This document shows, piece after piece, positions 62,586 through 63,388 of a DNA stretch of 63,388 nucleotides (its first letter is position 1; each line of letters starts with the position of its first letter). The stretch comes from Vicinamibacterales bacterium (GTDB lineage Bacteria; Acidobacteriota; Vicinamibacteria; Vicinamibacterales; Fen-181). Location: positions 1 through 63,388 of the forward strand of contig DASXVO010000057.1 of NCBI GenBank assembly GCA_036504215.1, written 5' to 3'. A model generated the notes under the pieces. It was not told the origin of the DNA and did no database searches. It worked only from the letters and a program-made list of their open reading frames with translations. The position numbers and the translations under genes are program-made.

Positions 62586-63388
62586 CTACCAGCCGATCGC
62601 GTACACCATGTTGCGCGGGTCTGCGCCAGCCGTCAGGAAGTTGGTGCGGCCATTGAACATGACACCGTTGACCCGGCCCTCGTCCTCGACGACCGATTCG
62701 ATCTCGTAACCTGTCGCGCGGAGACGGTCCATCGTCTCCTTCGGAATCCGGTTCTCGACCTGCAGTTTCGGCTTGAGCGCGCTGCCGGTCTCCTGGTAAT
62801 CGCCGAAGATGATCCGCGGCTTGGTGATGGCGGTCTGGATGTCCATGTCGAAATCGACGATGTTCACGATGACCTGGGCCATGCGTTGCCAGATCCCGTC
62901 CGAACCGGGCGTCCCGATCGCCATGAACGGCTTCCCATCCTTCAACGCAATGATTGGCGACTGGTTCGAGCGCGGTCGCTTGCCGGGTTCCATCCGGGAC
63001 GGGCTGTCGGGCTCCATGTGCAGGTGCCGCATCTGATTGGAGAACAGGACGCCGGTCCCTTCTGCCACGATGCCCGATCCGAACCACGCTCCGAGTGTCT
63101 GCGTGAGGGAGACCATGTTGCCTTCGGCGTCGACGACCGTCAGGTGCGTCGTGTTCTCACGCTTCTTCTGGCCGGCGAGCGGCAGGTCGCCGGACCGCAC
63201 CACCGGAATCGTCTTGTTGAGGTCGATCAACCCGCGGCGTTCCGCCGCGTACTCCTTCGACAGCAGGCGGTCGACCGGCACGGTGACGAAGTCCGGATCG
63301 CCAACGTACCGGTTCCGATCCGCGGCCGCGAGGCGGATCACTTCACCAACGAGGTGCAGATACTCGGGAGTGTTGTGCCCCATCGACT
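62586..63388 (-). CDS. ggt: Gamma-glutamyltransferase (C-terminal part)
   Basis: Partial: 267 codons inside the window, continuing beyond the right edge. The catalytic threonine is in ENTTHLTVVDAEGN, where the precursor self-cleaves into large and small subunits. Next come LTQTLGAWFGSGIV, GTGVLFSNQM and GTPGSDGIWQ. The enzyme is periplasmic or secreted and transfers or hydrolyses gamma-glutamyl groups, e.g. of glutathione. The stop is normal, so the small subunit is complete. Confidence 0.92.
   Translation of the reverse strand, partial: SMGHNTPEYLHLVGEVIRLAAADRNRYVGDPDFVTVPVDRLLSKEYAAERRGLIDLNKTIPVVRSGDLPLAGQKKRENTTHLTVVDAEGNMVSLTQTLGAWFGSGIVAEGTGVLFSNQMRHLHMEPDSPSRMEPGKRPRSNQSPIIALKDGKPFMAIGTPGSDGIWQRMAQVIVNIVDFDMDIQTAITKPRIIFGDYQETGSALKPKLQVENRIPKETMDRLRATGYEIESVVEDEGRVNGVMFNGRTNFLTAGADPRNMVYAIGW

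Overview
The window looks like a chromosomal stretch of a high-GC Gram-negative soil-type bacterium. The gene mix suggests Acidobacteriota, probably Vicinamibacteria-like: an ADOP/MacB-type permease, a TonB receptor with an N-terminal carboxypeptidase-regulatory-like domain, a very long sortilin/VPS10-type Asp-box protein, M14 and M20 peptidases, an M56 (BlaR1-like) relic and many exported beta-propellers. The lineage is an inference from gene content; no rRNA is present.

Layout. 1-3.9 kb: end of an ABC permease, a PdxR/MocR regulator, an APC amino-acid permease and a PaiB-like flavoprotein. 4.1-8.9 kb: a tight operon of TonB-dependent receptor, HSL-type esterase and exported YVTN-propeller protein. 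9.1-12.8 kb: dmsABC-type molybdenum reductase. 13-20 kb: M56 relic, M14 carboxypeptidase, FTR1 iron permease behind a palindromic operator, phospholipase-D-like protein, beta-lactamase-fold hydrolase. 20-33.8 kb: small wHTH regulator, MATE and MFS exporters, VPS10-like protein, a 41-bp minisatellite, MurJ, a methyltransferase, an M20 peptidase, a HerA/FtsK-like ATPase carrying a related repeat in frame, and a bacteriohemerythrin.

33.86-53.13 kb is a 19.2-kb integrative island inserted in the 3' end of tRNA-Lys(CUU). It is bounded by a perfect 47-bp direct repeat, with a tyrosine integrase at the right end, an AlpA-type regulator, and the same 20-bp putative arm-site block at both ends. Its cargo is defence-like: a DUF6338-like membrane protein with a proline-rich micro-ORF; an HNH protein fused to a DGQH-type domain; a type III-like restriction-modification pair (mod/res) whose target-recognition segment has foreign composition; two membrane/coiled-coil proteins; a cluster of ribbon-helix-helix-like proteins (one with two fused copies) interleaved with two candidate PD-(D/E)xK proteins; a protein with a HEPN-like RxxxxH motif; and a C39-like peptidase. 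A 27-unit, 4-bp-periodic array sits in its regulatory part. Just right of attR are the displaced tRNA terminator, arm-like repeats of a second related element and broken IS481 and IS3 transposases, so the site seems to have been used more than once.

54-63.4 kb: a catabolic-looking cluster of aminotransferase, two-wHTH GntR/FCD regulator, ACS-type MFS transporter, AcnA-family hydratase and Tat-exported lactonase-type propeller. Matching TTGTA-N16-TACAA sites lie in front of the regulator and of the transporter. It is followed by a convergent secreted protein and the end of a gamma-glutamyltransferase.
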